A stretch of 64,000 nucleotides of DNA from Oceanihabitans sediminis (GCF_003337215.1 NZ_QPIG01000003.1:62001-126000), one strand, 5' to 3'; shown: positions 8,662-17,446, counted from the first letter of the stretch. The notes: a model not told the origin generated them from the letters alone. Program-made: numbers and translations.

Positions 8662-8850
8662 AAAATGGCAGGTCTCCTGGCTTTCGTCTTACTATTTGTC
8701 TTCCCAGAAAAAATTTCCAGTGACTTGAAGTGTAATAGCAAGCATTCACAAAAGTGAACTAAGATTACAGTTGCGGGAGCAGCTTCCGATTATAACGGAA
8801 TTCCCTTTTAATCGTTACAGACAAACCAAAACTCTTTTGATATTGTTCTA
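8662..8850 (-). promoter_or_regulatory. Cobalamin (AdoCbl-class) riboswitch
   Basis: Read on the minus strand, all conserved blocks of the cobalamin riboswitch occur in order: AAAAGGGAA, GGAAGCTGCTCCCGCAACTG followed by TAA, AGTCACTGG, and the B12 box GCCAGGAGACCTGCC (8668-8682). The match to the B12 box and the GCTGCxCCCGCAACTGTAA core is essentially canonical. It lies 43 bp upstream of the btuB start codon, so B12 is expected to repress btuB-btuG. The exact aptamer ends are estimated. CGAAAG just before the B12 box (plus positions 8681-8686) can pair with CTTTCG (8641-8646) next to the ribosome-binding region, a possible expression platform. Confidence 0.95.
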
Positions 8851-8870
8851 TAGCGAACCAAAATTCGCTG

Positions 8871-8903
8871 CAAAAGTAATCATTTTAGTTTATGTTATAA
8901 CAA
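8871..8903 (-). promoter_or_regulatory. Promoter of the btuB-btuG leader
   Basis: On the minus strand a -7 element TACTTTTG (8871-8878) follows a -33 TTG (8901-8903) with a 22-bp spacer, matching Bacteroidota consensus spacing of 17-23 bp. Transcription would start near 8865, just before the riboswitch. Confidence 0.6.
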
Positions 8904-8918
8904 AAGATTAATTAATAT

Positions 8919-8926
8919 TACTTTTG
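8919..8926 (+). promoter_or_regulatory. -7 element for btuFCD
   Basis: TACTTTTG fits TAnnTTTG and ends 19 bp before the btuF start. The implied leader is only about 15-20 bases, too short for a riboswitch. The element is back to back with the btuB promoter. Confidence 0.5.
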
Positions 8927-8945
8927 AAATCTAAAATCTAAAGCA

Positions 8946-10094
8946 TTGAAAAAAATATTATTCTTCCTATTGGCATGTATTGCCTTTGGATCTTGCAAAA
9001 ACGAAACTAAAAACAATCCTTCCCTATCGGTTTCAGAAAGCACCGTTATTGCAAACTCGCATGCAAAAGGTTTCAGCATTACACACTACGATAACTATAA
9101 GGTTCTTACAATAAATAACCCGTGGCCAAATAGTACCCAAAACTATACATACGCTTTGGTTTCTAAAGAAATGGCTCCTAAAATCACTTTAAACAAAGAG
9201 GAGTTTGATGGCATCGTTACCATTCCTATAGAAAAGGTTGTTGTAACTTCTACTACGCACATTCCGTCGTTAGAACTTTTAAATGTTGAAGAAACCCTAG
9301 TAGGGTTCCCAGGAACAAATTATATTTCTTCCGAAAAAACTAGAGCTAGAATAAGCAATGGGGAAGTTAGAGAATTAGGTAAAAATGAAGGAATAAACAC
9401 CGAAGTTTTACTTGACACAAAACCAGAATTAGTGGTAGGCTTTGGTATTGATGGGAATAATAAAACTTTTGAAACCATTAAAAAAGCTGGAATTCCAGTA
9501 ATTTACAACGGAGATTGGATTGAAGAGTCTCCTTTAGCAAAAGCCGAATGGATTAAATTTTTCGGAGTTCTTTTTAATAAAGAAAACGAAGCAAATACAA
9601 TATTTAATACAATAGAGAAAGATTATTTAGAAGCTAAAAAAATAGCCTCGGAAGTAAAAACTCAACCTAGTGTTTTAAGTGGTGCTATGCATAAAGATGT
9701 TTGGTATTTACCTAACGGAACAAGTCCAGAAGCACAATTATTAAAAGACGCTAATGTAAATTATTTATGGAGTGAAACTACCGGAAGCGGAAGTTTAGCT
9801 TTAAGCTTCGAATCGGTTTTTGAAAAAGCAAAAACAGCCGATTTATGGTTAAGCCCTTCTTATTATAGTAGTTTAGAAGCCCTTGAAAAAGCAAATAGTC
9901 ATTACACAAAATTTGATGCCTTTAAAAACAAAAAAGTTTACTCTTTTGCAAAAACAACAGGAGATACCGGCGGTGTAATATATTACGAATTAGGAACTAC
10001 AAGACCAGATCTAGTATTAAAGGATCTTATAAAAATTTGTCATCCAGAATTTTTACAAGATTATACGCCTCATTTTTTTAAAGTTTTAGAATAA
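8946..10094 (+). CDS. btuF: Cobalamin-binding lipoprotein of ABC importer (BtuF-like)
   Basis: A 382-residue substrate-binding protein of the helical-backbone class (PF01497). The start is TTG at 8946: no in-frame ATG precedes the signal peptide, and the lipobox AFGSC gives Cys 17. Two lobes are visible, with VGFPGTNYISS and VVGFGIDGNNKTFETIKK in the first and LWLSPSYYSSLEAL in the second. It is fused by position to btuC (next base) and btuD, and is divergent from the riboswitch-controlled btuB. The family also carries haem and siderophores; the cobalamin call comes from this context. It would receive B12 from BtuB in the periplasm. Confidence 0.85.
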   Translation: MKKILFFLLACIAFGSCKNETKNNPSLSVSESTVIANSHAKGFSITHYDNYKVLTINNPWPNSTQNYTYALVSKEMAPKITLNKEEFDGIVTIPIEKVVVTSTTHIPSLELLNVEETLVGFPGTNYISSEKTRARISNGEVRELGKNEGINTEVLLDTKPELVVGFGIDGNNKTFETIKKAGIPVIYNGDWIEESPLAKAEWIKFFGVLFNKENEANTIFNTIEKDYLEAKKIASEVKTQPSVLSGAMHKDVWYLPNGTSPEAQLLKDANVNYLWSETTGSGSLALSFESVFEKAKTADLWLSPSYYSSLEALEKANSHYTKFDAFKNKKVYSFAKTTGDTGGVIYYELGTTRPDLVLKDLIKICHPEFLQDYTPHFFKVLE

Positions 10095-11111
10095 GTGCCA
10101 AAGCTAACTACATATAGAAACGCTTTTATAGTATTAATACTTGTATTAATACTATGCTTCTTTGCTAATATAAGCTTAGGTTCTGTTTCTATTCCTTTTA
10201 AAACTATCTTGGAAAGTTTAATTGGTAGCACCGATAATTATATCATCCAAAACTATAGATTACCCAAAGCCTTTACGGCTATTTTAGTAGGTTCTGGTTT
10301 AGGTATTTCCGGACTTTTAATGCAAACACTTTTTAGAAATCCGCTTGCAGGGCCTTTTGTTTTAGGTATTACTTCTGGAGCTAGTTTGGGTGTGGCTTTA
10401 ATTATTTTAGGTGCGGGAGTTTTTGGAGGAACACTTGCCGGTTTATTAGTTTCTAAATGGAGTATTGTAATAGCTGCAAGTTTAGGTAGTTTCTTAGTGC
10501 TTTTAGCCGTACTAATTGTTTCTTCAAGAGTGCGAGATACCATGGCTATTTTAATCATCGGGCTGATGTTTGGTAGTATTACTTCGGCTGTAGTAAGTGT
10601 CCTCTCTTATTTTTCTTCCGCAGAACAATTACAACAATATATTTTTTGGGGATTTGGAAGTTTAGGGAATTTATCCTGGAAGGAACTTGGGATCTTTTTT
10701 ATAATCTACTTAATCGGATTACTACTAAGTATTATTTCTATAAAAGGATTAAATACGCTTTTACTTGGTGAAAATTATGCAAAAAGCTTAGGTTTAAACT
10801 TAAAACAAAGTCGATTTATCATCATCATTGCAACTAGTTTATTGGCAGGAACAATTACAGCTTTTGCTGGACCAATAGCTTTTATAGGTTTGGCTATACC
10901 GCATATTACCAGACAGGTTTTTAATACTGCAAATCATAAGGTTTTACTTCCAGCTGTATTTTTATTCGGAGCAATTATAATGCTTATTTGCGATAGCATT
11001 GCACAGTTACCAACAAGCGATTATACCTTGCCAATTAATGCCATTACATCCTTGATTGGAGCACCAGTTGTTATTTGGTTATTAGTAAGAAAACGTAAAA
11101 TGATTTTTTAA
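10095..11111 (+). CDS. btuC: FecCD-family ABC permease, cobalamin import (BtuC-like)
   Basis: A 338-residue inner-membrane permease with about ten helices. Family landmarks are RLPKAFTAILVGSGLGISG near 55-73, RNPLAGPFVLGITSGASLG near 85-103, GLAIPHITR near 266-274 and the final LIGAPVVIWLLVRKRKM. The start is GTG at 10095, directly after the btuF stop codon with no spacer. The end overlaps the btuD ATG by one base. Family members move B12, haem or ferric siderophores; the neighbouring riboswitch points to B12. Confidence 0.88.
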   Translation: MPKLTTYRNAFIVLILVLILCFFANISLGSVSIPFKTILESLIGSTDNYIIQNYRLPKAFTAILVGSGLGISGLLMQTLFRNPLAGPFVLGITSGASLGVALIILGAGVFGGTLAGLLVSKWSIVIAASLGSFLVLLAVLIVSSRVRDTMAILIIGLMFGSITSAVVSVLSYFSSAEQLQQYIFWGFGSLGNLSWKELGIFFIIYLIGLLLSIISIKGLNTLLLGENYAKSLGLNLKQSRFIIIIATSLLAGTITAFAGPIAFIGLAIPHITRQVFNTANHKVLLPAVFLFGAIIMLICDSIAQLPTSDYTLPINAITSLIGAPVVIWLLVRKRKMIF

Positions 11112-11905
11112 TGGAAAACAAAAACCAACATATCATTTTAGAAACTAAAAACCTTTCCGTTGGTTATAAAACCAAAAAGGAGGAAAAACTAATTGCTTCC
11201 AATATTAATATTGCCTTACAAAAAGGGCAGTTAATAGGTCTTGTTGGAGCTAACGGAATAGGGAAATCTACGCTACTAAGAAGCTTAACACAGGTACAAG
11301 CTAAATTATCCGGTGAAATTCTTTTAAACGATAAACCATTAGCATCTTATTCTAATTTAGAATTGGCAAAATCTATGAGCTTGGTTTTAACCGAAAAAGT
11401 TGCTTCTAAAAATTTATCGGTTTTCGAATTAATTGCTCTTGGAAGACAACCATATACCAACTGGGTAGGAACCCTTTCCGAAGAAGATATTGCTGTAATA
11501 AACAAAGCTATTGCACATACAAATATTGAAGAATTAAAAAACAAAAAGTGCTTTGAGCTTAGTGATGGTCAGCTTCAAAAAGTAATGATTACACGTGCTT
11601 TGGCACAAGACACCGACTTAATTATTCTAGATGAACCAACTACACATCTAGACATGTATCATAAAGCATATATTCTAAAACTGCTTCAAAAACTGGTAAA
11701 AGAAACTGGTAAGACCATTTTGTTTTCATCTCACGAAATAGATTTGGCAATTCAGCTATGCGATTCTATGATTGTTATGAATAAAAAAGAAGTTGTTTCA
11801 GACTCCCCATGTAAACTGATTTCTAAAGGAGTTTTCAATAACTTATTTCCTGAAGACTTAATTACTTTTGATGTAAATACAGGTAGTTTTAGAGTGAAAA
11901 AGTAA
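11111..11905 (+). CDS. btuD: ABC transporter ATPase, cobalamin import (BtuD-like)
   Basis: A 264-residue ATPase. Walker A is GANGIGKST near 43-51, the signature is LSDGQ (the usual LSGGQ with Asp at the third position), Walker B is LIILDEPTTHLD and the switch His is in SSHEIDLA. TAATG overlap with btuC indicates translational coupling. It powers the BtuFC importer from the cytoplasmic face. No convincing terminator follows; the 270 bp downstream hold a gene remnant and the rmuC promoter. Confidence 0.9.
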   Translation: MENKNQHIILETKNLSVGYKTKKEEKLIASNINIALQKGQLIGLVGANGIGKSTLLRSLTQVQAKLSGEILLNDKPLASYSNLELAKSMSLVLTEKVASKNLSVFELIALGRQPYTNWVGTLSEEDIAVINKAIAHTNIEELKNKKCFELSDGQLQKVMITRALAQDTDLIILDEPTTHLDMYHKAYILKLLQKLVKETGKTILFSSHEIDLAIQLCDSMIVMNKKEVVSDSPCKLISKGVFNNLFPEDLITFDVNTGSFRVKK

Positions 11906-11988
11906 TGTTTTTCAATATTAAACAGTATATTTATTACTGATAACAAACACTTTAAACTTGTTGCTCCTTAGCTATTTTAGCTGATTAA

Positions 11989-12111
11989 TCACTTAACTAT
12001 TTTCGACAAAAATACGTAGAAAAACTAATTCGCGGAATTTACGACGGTACAGACAGTTCTCAAATAAAGCAATTAATCGTAGATATTAAAACTTTAAAAA
12101 CTAATGATTAA
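11989..12111 (+). pseudogene. Possible remnant of a protein-coding gene (3' end)
   Basis: An open frame of 40 codons without any ATG, GTG or TTG start, ending in TAA at 12109-12111. The translation looks like real protein rather than random AT-rich DNA: YVEKLIRGIYDGTDSSQ followed by IKQLIVDIKTL. The upstream frame is closed by a stop at 11986-11988, and no continuation was found in other frames. It may be the C-terminus of a deleted gene. I do not recognise the parent family, and chance cannot be excluded. Confidence 0.3.
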
Positions 12112-12149
12112 CTTACCGCTTGTAGCTTTTAATACCGACTAAAAGATTT

Positions 12150-12157
12150 TATCTTTG
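12150..12157 (+). promoter_or_regulatory. -7 element for rmuC
   Basis: TATCTTTG, 17 bp before the rmuC ATG. A TTG at 12120-12122 is 27 bp upstream, a little far for a -33 element. Confidence 0.45.
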
Positions 12158-12174
12158 GTGAAATTCGATATTTC

Positions 12175-13560
12175 ATGAACGAAAATATTATTCTCTTCCT
12201 TGCTATTCTTATTGCAGCCGCTATTGGCGGATATATTGGCATGCTTATTACCAAACTTAAAAGCAAAAGTGAAAAAAGCACTTTAGAAGAGCGTAATAAT
12301 AATTTACAACAACAACTTAACGACTTAAAGCAATTTACTGAAGTTGAAAATCAGAAACAGAATCAATTGTTTGAAACTAAAACTTCAGAGCTAAAAGAAA
12401 CAATTTTTAAAATTGAAAAAGAACGCGAAGAAATTCGTCGTGAAAAAGATTTTTTAAACACCGAATTAACTCGTAGAAACTCCGAATTCGAAAATCTTCA
12501 AAAACTGAATCTAAAAAGAGATGAAGAATTAGAAGAACGCCAAAAACAACTCCGTACAGATTTTGAAAACCTAGCGAATAAAATTCTAGAAGCCAAATCT
12601 GAAAAATTCACTATTCAGAACAAGGAAAACTTAAATAATATCTTAAATCCTTTACAGGAAAAAATTCAACTTTTTGAAAAGAAGGTAGAAGACACCCAAA
12701 AAGAAAGCATCAGTATGCATTCTGCTTTAAAAGAACAGTTGTTAGGTTTAAAGGATTTGAACCAACAAATGACAAAAGAAGCTACTAACCTAACTAGAGC
12801 CTTAAAAGGGGACAGTAAAATGCAAGGAAATTGGGGAGAATTGGTTTTAGAAAGAGTACTTGAAAAATCTGGATTAGAAAAAGATCGTGAGTATTTTATA
12901 CAACAAAACTTTACAAGAGAAGACGGTTCTAGAGTGCTTCCGGATATTGTATTGCACCTTCCGGATAACAAAAAAATGATTATAGACAGTAAAGTGTCTT
13001 TAACAGATTACGAACGTTATGTAAATGCCGAAGATGAGGAACGCGAAACACATCTTAAGGCACATATAAATTCGATAAAAAAACACGTAGATCAACTTTC
13101 AGAAAAGAAATACGAAGATTTATATGATATAGAAAGCCCGGATTTTGTTTTACTTTTTATTCCTATAGAACCTGCTTTTGCAGTTGCAATTAATGCCGAT
13201 AATGCTATTTATAATAAAGCTTTTGAAAAGAATATTGTGATTGTTACTCCTTCTACCCTATTAGCTACATTAAGAACCGTAGATAGTATGTGGAATAACG
13301 AAAAACAACAACAAAACGCCATTGAAATTGCAAGACAAGCCGGAGCTTTATATGATAAATTTCATGGTTTAGTAACTGATTTAACTGGAGTTGGAAAGAA
13401 AATAGACGATGCTAAAAAAGATTATTCTGCAGCAATGAATAAACTGGTTGAAGGAAAAGGAAATCTTATTAGAAGTGTTGAAAGGATTAAAAAATTAGGT
13501 GCTAAAGCAAAAAAATCTTTACCAGAAACAATAATAAAAAGAGCTTCGTTAGAAGAATAA
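12175..13560 (+). CDS. rmuC: DNA recombination protein RmuC
   Basis: A 461-residue RmuC family protein. It has an N-terminal membrane helix (about 4-26), a long coiled coil (about 30-170) rich in Lys, Glu and Gln, then the conserved RmuC domain. Recognisable segments are KMQGNWGELVLERVLEKSGL, LPDIVLHLPDNKKMIIDSKV and VLLFIPIEPAFAVAI. E. coli RmuC limits recombination at inverted repeats and has a nuclease-like core. The DIV and IDSK residues here fit a PD-(D/E)xK-like fold. It is followed 12 bp later by a small membrane protein and then a thioesterase, likely one transcript, with no obvious functional link. Confidence 0.93.
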   Translation: MNENIILFLAILIAAAIGGYIGMLITKLKSKSEKSTLEERNNNLQQQLNDLKQFTEVENQKQNQLFETKTSELKETIFKIEKEREEIRREKDFLNTELTRRNSEFENLQKLNLKRDEELEERQKQLRTDFENLANKILEAKSEKFTIQNKENLNNILNPLQEKIQLFEKKVEDTQKESISMHSALKEQLLGLKDLNQQMTKEATNLTRALKGDSKMQGNWGELVLERVLEKSGLEKDREYFIQQNFTREDGSRVLPDIVLHLPDNKKMIIDSKVSLTDYERYVNAEDEERETHLKAHINSIKKHVDQLSEKKYEDLYDIESPDFVLLFIPIEPAFAVAINADNAIYNKAFEKNIVIVTPSTLLATLRTVDSMWNNEKQQQNAIEIARQAGALYDKFHGLVTDLTGVGKKIDDAKKDYSAAMNKLVEGKGNLIRSVERIKKLGAKAKKSLPETIIKRASLEE

Positions 13561-13572
13561 TAAAACCATATT

Positions 13573-13938
13573 ATGATAAAATTTTTAGTAAAAACATTAA
13601 TCACAATTCTAGTAATTGCGCTTTCCTATTTTGCATTTATTTATTTTGTAAGTTATAGTGAAGGTGTAAGAGCAGGAGAATTAGTTAAATTCAGTAGAAA
13701 AGGAGTACTTTTTAAAACTTGGGAAGGCGAAATTAGTCATGGAGTTTCTGAAGCACAACGCTTTGAATTTTCCGTAGAAGATAGCGAAGAACAAGTAATT
13801 AAAGACCTAAAAAAACTTCAAGGTCGTGCAGTTAAACTGCATTACTTTGAACGATACGCTAACTTTTTCTGGTTAGGAGACACCAAGTATTTTATTACTA
13901 AAGTAGAAGAAGATAAAAAACTAAATCTTAAGTACTAA
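13573..13938 (+). CDS. Conserved membrane-anchored protein of unknown function
   Basis: A 121-residue protein with one N-terminal membrane helix (about 5-28) and a soluble beta-rich domain including FSRKGVLFKTWEGEIS and AVKLHYFERYANFFWLGDT. Close relatives are common in Flavobacteriaceae and, as I recall, sometimes carry the name 6-phosphogluconate dehydrogenase. Nothing here supports that: there is no GxGxxG nucleotide-binding motif and the protein is far too short. It lies 12 bp after rmuC and ends directly against the thioesterase start, so all three are probably co-transcribed. Confidence 0.75.
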   Translation: MIKFLVKTLITILVIALSYFAFIYFVSYSEGVRAGELVKFSRKGVLFKTWEGEISHGVSEAQRFEFSVEDSEEQVIKDLKKLQGRAVKLHYFERYANFFWLGDTKYFITKVEEDKKLNLKY

Positions 13939-14493
13939 ATGGATAAGAAATTCAAAACAGTAGACTCTTCAAGGATAAGCATTTCACAGCTTATGCAACC
14001 CTCACACTCTAATTTTGGAGGAAAAATTCACGGTGGCTATGTTTTAAGTTTAATGGATGAAATTGCTTTTGCTTGTGCTTCAAAACACTCTGAAACTTAT
14101 TGCGTTACTGCTTCGGTTAATACCGTAGATTTTTTAAACCCTATTGAAGTTGGAGAGCTTGTAACTATGAAAGCATCGGTAAACTATGTTGGAAGAACCT
14201 CTATGGTTATTGGTATTAGAGTAGTTTCTGAAAACATAAGAACAGGAGAAACAAATCATTGTAATTCATCTTATTTTACCATGGTAGCAAAAGATGATGA
14301 TGGTAACACCACCCAAGTTCCTGGTTTAATTTTAAACGATAAAATTGAAGTAAAACGCTTTTTAAAATCTTTAAAACGAATTAAGAATCATTATGCCAGA
14401 CAAGAGGAGTTTGATCATGAAGATTTTTCTCTAGAAAATTATATTGAAGATTTAGAAGGGCACCGAGTAAAAATAGAATTACCTGACTGCTAA
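13939..14493 (+). CDS. Acyl-CoA thioesterase, hotdog fold
   Basis: A 184-residue protein of the YciA/ACOT class. The hotdog signature HGGYVLSLMDEIAFACASKH near 35-54 carries the Asp expected for catalysis (MDE). FLNPIEVGELV and GRTSMVIGIRV form the following strands. The C-terminal 50 residues are a charged extension beyond the basic domain. It hydrolyses acyl-CoA to free acid and CoA in the cytoplasm; chain-length preference cannot be read from sequence. The ATG abuts the stop codon of the preceding gene. A strong terminator follows. Confidence 0.88.
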   Translation: MDKKFKTVDSSRISISQLMQPSHSNFGGKIHGGYVLSLMDEIAFACASKHSETYCVTASVNTVDFLNPIEVGELVTMKASVNYVGRTSMVIGIRVVSENIRTGETNHCNSSYFTMVAKDDDGNTTQVPGLILNDKIEVKRFLKSLKRIKNHYARQEEFDHEDFSLENYIEDLEGHRVKIELPDC

Positions 14494-14520
14494 TTTTAAG
14501 AATTTATCACGGATAGAAAC

Positions 14521-14552
14521 AAAAAAAGGAGGTTTTAAAAAACCTCCTTTTT
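14521..14552. terminator. Bidirectional terminator
   Basis: An A tract, the stem GGAGGTTT / AAACCTCC and a T tract, between the convergent thioesterase and carB genes. Confidence 0.88.
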
Positions 14553-14571
14553 CATATAATTTACTTTCGTT

Positions 14572-17424
14572 TTATTTACTTAAGTACATTTTTCTTCTAG
14601 CATACAAGTTGTAGAATTCATCATCTTTTAAGCTATCAATAAATAAAATACTTTCTCCTGTACTTTTCATTTCTGGTCCTAGCTGCTTATTTACATTATG
14701 GAACTTATTAAATGAAAATACCGGTTGCTTGATAGCGTATCCTTTTAATTGCGGATTGAAATCAAAATCTGTAACCTTTTTATCTCCTAGCATAACTTTG
14801 GTTGCATAGTTTACATAAGGCTCACCGTATGCTTTAGAAATAAATGGAACCGTACGAGAAGCTCTTGGGTTTGCTTCTATGATATATACGATATCATCTT
14901 TAATAGCGAATTGGATATTTATTAATCCAACCGTGTTTAAAGCTAAGGCAATTTTCTTTGTATGATCTTTTATTTGTTGCATTACAAACTCCCCTAAGTT
15001 GAAAGGTGGTAATGTTGCATTACTATCTCCAGAGTGAATTCCGCAAGGCTCAATATGCTCCATAATTCCTATGATGTACACATTTTCACCATCACAAATG
15101 GCATCCGCTTCCGCTTCTATTGCACCATCTAAATAATGATCTAAAAGTAGTTGATTACCTGGCATTTGTCTTAATAAATCAACAACATGCTCTTCTAACT
15201 CTTCTCTATTAATTACAATCTTCATTCCTTGTCCTCCAAGTACATAAGAAGGTCTTACAAGTATAGGGAAATCTAAAACATCTGCAATTGCTGCTGCTTC
15301 ATCTGCAGTGGTAGCAATATCAAATTTAGGATAAGGAATATCGTTTTCTTTTAACAGGTTAGAGAATAATCCTCTGTCTTCTGCTAAGTCTAATGATTGG
15401 TAGCTAGTACCAATAATTTTAATTCCGTATCTATCTAATTTTTCTGCAAGTTTTAAAGCTGTTTGTCCACCAAGTTGTACGATAACACCTTCTGGTTTTT
15501 CATGCTTGATGATATCATAGATATGTTCCCAAAATACTGGTTCGAAGTATAATTTATCTGCCGTATCAAAATCGGTAGAAACCGTTTCAGGGTTACAGTT
15601 AATCATGATTGTTTCGTAACCACATTCAGCAGCAGCTAAAACACCATGCACACAACAGTAATCAAACTCGATACCTTGACCAATTCTGTTTGGACCAGAA
15701 CCTAGAACAATAATCTTCTTTTTATCAGATACTACACTTTCATTTTCAGCAAAACGCTTACCATCTGTCGTTTCTACATCGTTTTCAAAAGTAGAATAAT
15801 AGTAAGGTGTCTTTGCTTTAAACTCGGCAGCACAAGTATCTACAAGTTTATAAACTCTTGTTACACCAAGTTCTTCACGCTTATTGTACACTTGACTTTC
15901 TAGGCAATTAAGCATATGAGCAATTTGCCTGTCTCCATATCCTTTTTGCTTCGCTTCTAGAAGTAAGTCTTTTTGAATAGTGTCTATAGTGAAAGTTGAT
16001 ATTTCTTTTTCAAGCATGTATAGTTCTTCGTATTGTTTCAAGAACCACATGTCTATTTTAGTGATTTCATGAATTCTACTTAATGGTATTCCCATTTGAA
16101 TAGCATCATAAATCACAAAAACTCTATCCCAACTCGCGTATTTTAATTTACTTAATACTTGGTCGTAATCTGTATATCCTTTTCCGTCTGCTCCTAAACC
16201 ATTACGTTTAATCTCTAAAGATTGTGTTGCTTTGTGTAATGCTTCTTGGAAAGAACGCCCAATTCCCATTACCTCTCCAACAGATTTCATTTGAAGTCCT
16301 AAAGTTCTATCACTTCCTTCAAACTTGTCGAAATTCCAACGTGGAATCTTTACAATTACATAGTCTAAACTCGGTTCAAATAAAGCAGAAGTAGATTTAG
16401 TAATTTGGTTATCTAATTCATCTAGGTTGTAACCTATAGCTAATTTTGCAGCAATTTTTGCAATTGGGTAACCTGTTGCTTTACTTGCTAATGCCGAAGA
16501 TCTAGAAACACGCGGGTTAATTTCAATAGCAATAATATCTTCATTTTCATCTGGACTAACAGCAAATTGCACGTTACAACCTCCTGCAAAATCACCAATG
16601 CTTCGCATCATATGAATTGCCATATCACGCATTTTCTGGAAAGTCTTATCGCTTAAAGTCATTGCTGGAGCTACTGTTATAGAGTCTCCAGTATGAATAC
16701 CCATAGGGTCCATGTTTTCAATAGAACAGATAATTACCACATTATCGTTTGCATCACGAAGTAATTCTAACTCATATTCTTTCCATCCTATAAGTGCTTT
16801 ATCAATCATAACCTCATGAATTGGAGAAATTTCCAATCCGCGAGTTAGTAATTCATCAAATTCTTCTTCTTTATAAACAAAAGACGCTCCTGCTCCACCA
16901 AGTGTAAAAGAAGCTCTTATTACTAATGGAAAACCGAACTCTTGAGCTATTTCTTTTCCTTTTAGATAAGAAGTTGCAGTAGCTTGAGGTGCCATTGGAA
17001 TGCCAATTTTTAACATTAGCTCTCTAAACTTCTCTCTATCTTCAGTAATATTAATAGCGTCAATATCTACACCAATAATTTCTACATTAAAGTCCTCCCA
17101 GATTCCTTTTTCATCTGCTTCTATACATAGATTTAATGCTGTTTGCCCTCCCATGGTAGGTAAAACGGCATCAATTTGTGGGTGCTCTTTTAATATTTGA
17201 ACTAAAGATTTTGTAGTTAAAGGTAGCAAGTACACATGATCTGCCATAGAAGGGTCAGTCATAATGGTTGCTGGGTTAGAATTGATTAAAATGGTTTCAA
17301 TTCCGTCTTCTCTTAACGAACGAAGAGCTTGGGTTCCTGAATAATCGAATTCACATGCTTGACCAATTACTATTGGTCCGGATCCGATTATTAAAATAGA
17401 TTTTAGTTGCGTGTTTTTAGGCAT
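14572..17424 (-). CDS. carB: Carbamoyl-phosphate synthase large subunit, short form
   Basis: Makes carbamoyl phosphate from bicarbonate, ATP and glutamine-derived ammonia, for arginine and pyrimidine synthesis. Two ATP-grasp halves are visible. The first starts with SILIIGSGPIVIGQACEFDY and contains INPRVSRSSALASKATGYP; the second starts near residue 570 with IIVLGSGPNRIGQGIEFDY and contains IEANPRASRTVPF. The protein ends at residue 950, soon after the second ATP-grasp domain. The E. coli protein is about 1,073 residues and ends in an MGS-type allosteric domain of about 130 residues, which is missing here. The stop is clean and followed by a terminator, so this is a natural short form, not a frameshift. 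carA is not in the window. Confidence 0.96.
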   Translation of the reverse strand: MPKNTQLKSILIIGSGPIVIGQACEFDYSGTQALRSLREDGIETILINSNPATIMTDPSMADHVYLLPLTTKSLVQILKEHPQIDAVLPTMGGQTALNLCIEADEKGIWEDFNVEIIGVDIDAINITEDREKFRELMLKIGIPMAPQATATSYLKGKEIAQEFGFPLVIRASFTLGGAGASFVYKEEEFDELLTRGLEISPIHEVMIDKALIGWKEYELELLRDANDNVVIICSIENMDPMGIHTGDSITVAPAMTLSDKTFQKMRDMAIHMMRSIGDFAGGCNVQFAVSPDENEDIIAIEINPRVSRSSALASKATGYPIAKIAAKLAIGYNLDELDNQITKSTSALFEPSLDYVIVKIPRWNFDKFEGSDRTLGLQMKSVGEVMGIGRSFQEALHKATQSLEIKRNGLGADGKGYTDYDQVLSKLKYASWDRVFVIYDAIQMGIPLSRIHEITKIDMWFLKQYEELYMLEKEISTFTIDTIQKDLLLEAKQKGYGDRQIAHMLNCLESQVYNKREELGVTRVYKLVDTCAAEFKAKTPYYYSTFENDVETTDGKRFAENESVVSDKKKIIVLGSGPNRIGQGIEFDYCCVHGVLAAAECGYETIMINCNPETVSTDFDTADKLYFEPVFWEHIYDIIKHEKPEGVIVQLGGQTALKLAEKLDRYGIKIIGTSYQSLDLAEDRGLFSNLLKENDIPYPKFDIATTADEAAAIADVLDFPILVRPSYVLGGQGMKIVINREELEEHVVDLLRQMPGNQLLLDHYLDGAIEAEADAICDGENVYIIGIMEHIEPCGIHSGDSNATLPPFNLGEFVMQQIKDHTKKIALALNTVGLINIQFAIKDDIVYIIEANPRASRTVPFISKAYGEPYVNYATKVMLGDKKVTDFDFNPQLKGYAIKQPVFSFNKFHNVNKQLGPEMKSTGESILFIDSLKDDEFYNLYARRKMYLSK

Positions 17425-17446
17425 TGTATTGAATTATATTGTGTTG

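Noticed and set aside
11928-11945. CAGTA/TACTG hairpin after btuD as a terminator
   Set aside because: The stem is only 5 bp with a 7-base AT loop and has no T run, so it is too weak to call.
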